Assembly: GCA_963682055.1 (NCBI GenBank)
Contig: OY821742.1
Location: forward strand, 26,507,060-26,571,059
DNA length: 64,000 nucleotides
Source: Primula veris
Lineage: Eukaryota; Streptophyta; Magnoliopsida; Ericales; Primulaceae
Reading direction: 5' to 3'
The position numbers were made by a program, and so were the translations under genes. This document shows positions 60,387-64,000 of the stretch, in pieces. The notes under the pieces are model-generated. The model was not told where the DNA came from. It made no database searches and was given only the letters and a program-made list of their open reading frames with translations. How positions within the stretch are numbered: the first letter of the stretch is position 1; every line of letters begins with the position of its first letter.

Positions 60387-60580
60387 TAAGAGGCTGGATT
60401 TTTCGACTATAAAAAATATTTTTTCACGCCAAAACCGTATTTCAGAATTACAGTTGACCTTTTTTTTTTCGTAAAAATAAAAATAAAAAAGTAAACCGTA
60501 AATCAGAATTACGGTTTGTAATTTGGATTTACGGTTTTGGAGTTAAAACAGACTTTTTGCAGTCGAAAAATACACTCTTA
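60387..60580. mobile_element. Hairpin MITE, 194 bp
   Basis: Inverted ends: left TAAGAGGCTGGATTTTTCGACTATAAAAA, right in reverse complement TAAGAGTGTATTTTTCGACTGCAAAAA. Both arms continue with CCAAAACCGTA.. and an inner CCGTAAATCAGAATTACGG palindrome. TCA is found on both sides (60384-60386 and 60581-60583). No coding capacity; the superfamily is uncertain. Confidence 0.7.
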
Positions 60581-61112
60581 TCAGAATTAGACTAAAAGTT
60601 AAATAAATTTGTTAAAAATGGTCTTTTCCGTAAATATGTATTGAAGTTAGACTAAAACTTAAATTATTTGATTTTTAGGGATCGAACCTTAATTTTTCCT
60701 ATATGAAAATTTATCGAGCCCAATACAAGCGTACGCTCTCTCTCTCTTTGCCCTCTATTTCTAGATCTCTCTCCATCTCCTCGCTCTTTCTCCACGATTG
60801 CGCTTTCTCTTTTTCTCTTTACGTTTTATCTCTTCCCTCTCTTTCTCTCTCCATATATTAATCTATTTTATATGAAGTTTTTTTTTCTTTAATTTTTGTT
60901 GGATTGCACTATATCCATACATATCTATCGATATATGTATCTTTTGGTTTGATTATTAAGTTCCTGCAAAAAGAGATGAAAAAGTCTGCAAATTTTTTTT
61001 AATATATCAAAGATTCGGTTATTTTAGGTTTGTTTTTGAGTTTTTCGATTGTATACTTACGTAGCTATCAGAGTATATATCACTAATTCGTCATAATCTA
61101 CTATTCGATTAT

Positions 61113-61250
61113 AGTTGATTATTTAGTTTAAAAAAAAGAGATTAAAAAGTCACGAACATATTCAAGTTTGTAATCTCTTTTAGTTGATTATTTAGTTTAA
61201 AAAAAAAGATTAAAAAGTCACGAACATATTCAAGTTTGTAATCTCTTTTT
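61113..61250. repeat. Tandem duplication, about 69 bp
   Basis: TTGATTATTTAGTTTAAAAAAAAGAxATTAAAAAGTCACGAACATATTCAAGTTTGTAATCTCTTTT is present twice in a row, nearly identical, so recent. Confidence 0.9.
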
Positions 61251-61344
61251 TTTAGACGGCAAGCAAATAAAATTTGAGAATATGGACCGAGGGAAACCAC
61301 CCACAAATATTTCTTTGTTGCTCTTCTATCTGGCTCATGTGACA

Positions 61345-61677
61345 ACTGAGGGGGCTGTTGGAAACACGTTTAATTTTGCAGCGAAAAACTGGTTGATCAC
61401 AGTTGATCTTGAATTTAACAAAAAAAAACGATACAGAAATAGCTCACGGACAGTGCTGGATCACACTTGATCTTCTGCCATATTCGTATAATACTGTCTT
61501 GCTCCGTAGAAAGGTGGATTCTCAAACTGTTAGAAAAGCCTAACTCTAATACGTGAGTTATGATATGTGTGTATTTTCCTTAGAATAGGAGCAATATATA
61601 TAGGCTACAGTAGGGATCTAATGCACAATAAGCAATAGGCTTCTACTTAATATAGAACTCTAATAATAATTAGATTA
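61345..61677 (+). mobile_element. LTR remnant
   Basis: ACTGAGGGGGC (a polypurine tract) directly precedes TGTTGGAAACACGTTTAATTTTGCAGCG, which looks like the start of a plant LTR. The opposite end and a mate are not found. The sequence is cut by the Tourist-like MITE at 61678. Confidence 0.5.
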
Positions 61678-62101
61678 GAGGATCTATAATAGTGTTGTTA
61701 TCTCTATTGTTAACTAAAATACTTAGCTAACAATGCATTTTTTTGTCTCCATTAGTTATGTTAAATCATGTGTTATCTTTATAAATGTTAAAAAAGTTGT
61801 TAAATATAACAATATTTTTAATCTTGTTAATGAATTATGTGGCAAAATATAATTAATTAAAACATGAAATATATTTCAAATACTCATAGTTTAGTTCATA
61901 TATTAATGGGGGTTTACAAAATGACTAATTAATGAGATTTCAATTGATATTTAATTTTAATTAAAATTATATAATTTTGTTAAGTTAACACACTAATGTG
62001 AATGTTAAATTTAAGTTACATATGTGTCATTTAACATATAATTAAATGATGATGTGTCAAAGTTAATATTGTTAAAATTAACATAACTATTGTGGATGCT
62101 C
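61678..62101. mobile_element. Tourist-like (PIF/Harbinger) MITE
   Basis: 424 bp. Left end GAGGATCTATAATAGTGTTGTTATC; right end in reverse complement GAGCATCCACAATAGTTATGTTAAT. Flanked by TTA on both sides (61675-61677 and 62102-62104), the usual Harbinger target. AT-rich, without coding capacity. A partial relative lies at about 20094-20250. Confidence 0.8.
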
Positions 62102-62104
62102 TTA

Positions 62105-64000
62105 GTACTTAATTAATAAATATCTTATAATCTTATTAACCAGATTAATATAATATTATCTAATTAATACTTTACCAATATTAGAATATTTATATTCATT
62201 TCCACTATAGAATATAATTGCACTCTTATTCCTCTCAAATTAATATTTGAGAGCACATTATTAAATATTTAAATATCTTCTCATGTTAAGATTATAGATA
62301 TCCACCGAGTAAATAAATAACTGACAGTTAATTTACTAGGCATATTATTTCATCGATCTTACCACTTAACTTATTTGTTGTGTCGGATATAAAATCAACT
62401 TGCAAGATTTGACACAAACAAAACATATAAGCTTCTCGAGTGGATATCATCAATACTTGTTCAAGGACGTGAATTCCTTCGATTCGATTACAGACACACA
62501 CCATATAAATAATGTTACTGCCAACGTACGGGTTTGTTGACCACAACAAATCTTACCAATTGCAAATCCAAGCATTATACATTATAAATATATGTATCAA
62601 AAAAAAATAATTAGGAATTAAGAGTACAAGTAATCATAATAATTTCTTATGTGTAATTATTTTATTCCGGTCAGTAACATAAAATAATACCAATTTGTCA
62701 TGTTCAATATACTCTAAGTATACTAGCACAAAGATTCGAAACTCAACCGTTCCCTATAGTCAAGACATGCCTACTAAAACTATGTACTACAACTCTACCG
62801 ATGGTTTTCCATTCCATCTCATGTTGTTAACGATAAAATATATTATGTAAAAACTAGTAATTTGATCTTCCGTGTGTAAGTCGTACTCTACACACCAAAT
62901 CACTTCCTATACAAAATAAAGACACATGTACATATAAATAATATGTACAACATTGCTCATATTTATTCTCAAATAAATCATTTATTGTTCATAATAAAAC
63001 CGATAATAAATCATTAGTTTTTGTATACCATTCTAAAAATCTTCCACTTATACTTAAAGTTATGACGTCGTACATCAAACTCCCATCCCTCTCTATTTAT
63101 CTAAGACCTTACCAAAAAAGTCTTAACAAAGGGTCTACAAGAAAGTTAGGATGTAATCATGTTCACTTTTAACTCTATGTTGATTTTCTAGAATTACTAC
63201 TCGACTAAAAATTGAAGTCTACAAATCAAAAATGACTAAAGACTAACTTTTTGGTAAAACTTCATTTAAAACTGAATCATTTAAGATAATTCATTAAATA
63301 TTTTACCATATTTAAACAATCTCGCCATGACTTAGATTTATATCTACTAACAATACCAAAGGAAAAATAAATATAACATCTAACGAATTTCATAACATAC
63401 ACGAGACTTCCAATTGCCAACGCATATGGAACTGTCTATGCAACATTTAAAATCCGAAAGTATTAATCCTTTCTTGGAAAGTAATATGCTAAATTCGGCT
63501 AGAATCAGAACCGATATAACTTGATTTGTGGTAAGCCCAACATTAATTGATGTGACTGACTTGTCTCAAATCATTCATATCTAACTATCTGCATAAGCAT
63601 ATATTTAATGTAAATAACAAACACACATCATTTCCGATGACAAAGTTAATTTACCCATAGTACCAAAAACATCAAAACATTCCTATCACACTTCTTGTAC
63701 TCATACTAATCATCCGACCATTGATCAAATTCATGAGACTTTATAGATTGATCAAAACGGATAAACTTAGACCTACATGCCTAATTAAGTCTAAAGACTT
63801 TTTAAGCTTGCACAACCTGTACTATTGGCCATTTGCTTGAAGAACATCTGGTTGTACTATAAAATTACTACTCAAGACTTCAAATAAGGAAAACTGTCTT
63901 GACCAGATTTCACAGCTACTTGTCATGCCTTGCATCTTTATCTCTTTAAGATTCATTGTAGCTACTAGGTTCAGTTTTCAACTTATCAAGGATCATCTCG
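62105..64000. other. AT-rich sequence to the window edge, probably old retroelement
   Basis: The neighbouring LTR-like sequence and the style of 63100-64000 suggest a decayed retrotransposon extending past the window. I could not translate any recognisable domain on either strand, so this stays a guess. Confidence 0.3.

Overview
This is nuclear DNA from a flowering plant, most likely a eudicot with an AT-rich genome. The evidence is spliced genes with GT-AG introns, plant-specific proteins (a Dof transcription factor, a plant-type sulfotransferase) and dense LTR retrotransposons, CACTA, Mutator-like, hAT-like, Stowaway-like and Tourist-like elements. The species cannot be told from the sequence.

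Region 1 (1-15054, + strand) is the 3' part of a multi-exon gene for an Hrq1-type RecQ-family DNA helicase. I could join 26 exons whose phases all agree, giving 1052 codons that run off the left edge. Its introns hold a 318-bp TRIM element (4481-4798) and a 4.34-kb decayed Copia retrotransposon (6025-10365), each with a perfect target-site duplication.

Region 2 (15055-26528) has simple and minisatellite repeats, a tRNA-like sequence, a hAT-like element (17921-18791), two broken tandem copies of a cytosolic sulfotransferase gene (19148-19767 and 21626-22630, both minus strand), and a CACTA terminus at 23328.

Region 3 (26529-30224) is a CACTA (En/Spm) transposon remnant whose minus-strand TNP2-like gene has lost its N-terminal part. 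A Mutator-type MITE with a 9-bp duplication and a GGGTCGGGT-rich element are nested in it.

Region 4 (30225-40200) is a patchwork: a diverged duplicated segment split by a partial Gypsy element and a Copia fragment, three Stowaway-like MITEs, a 105-bp tandem repeat, and a run of 31 G.

Region 5 (40284-42254, minus strand) is the second convincing gene, a two-exon Dof zinc-finger transcription factor similar to Arabidopsis DOF5.4/OBP4, apparently intact.

Region 6 (42327-64000) is mostly repeats: a 5'-truncated LINE with a 16-bp duplication, a solo LTR, another hAT-like element, a 7.17-kb decayed Copia element inserted in a minisatellite (51436-58604), a hairpin MITE, and at the right edge an LTR-like remnant interrupted by a Tourist-like MITE.

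Only the helicase and Dof genes look functional; the rest records nested insertion and decay. I found no operon-like gene system and no clearly novel machinery. The most informative items are the retroelement load inside the helicase gene, the sulfotransferase pseudogene pair, and the tandem arrays.
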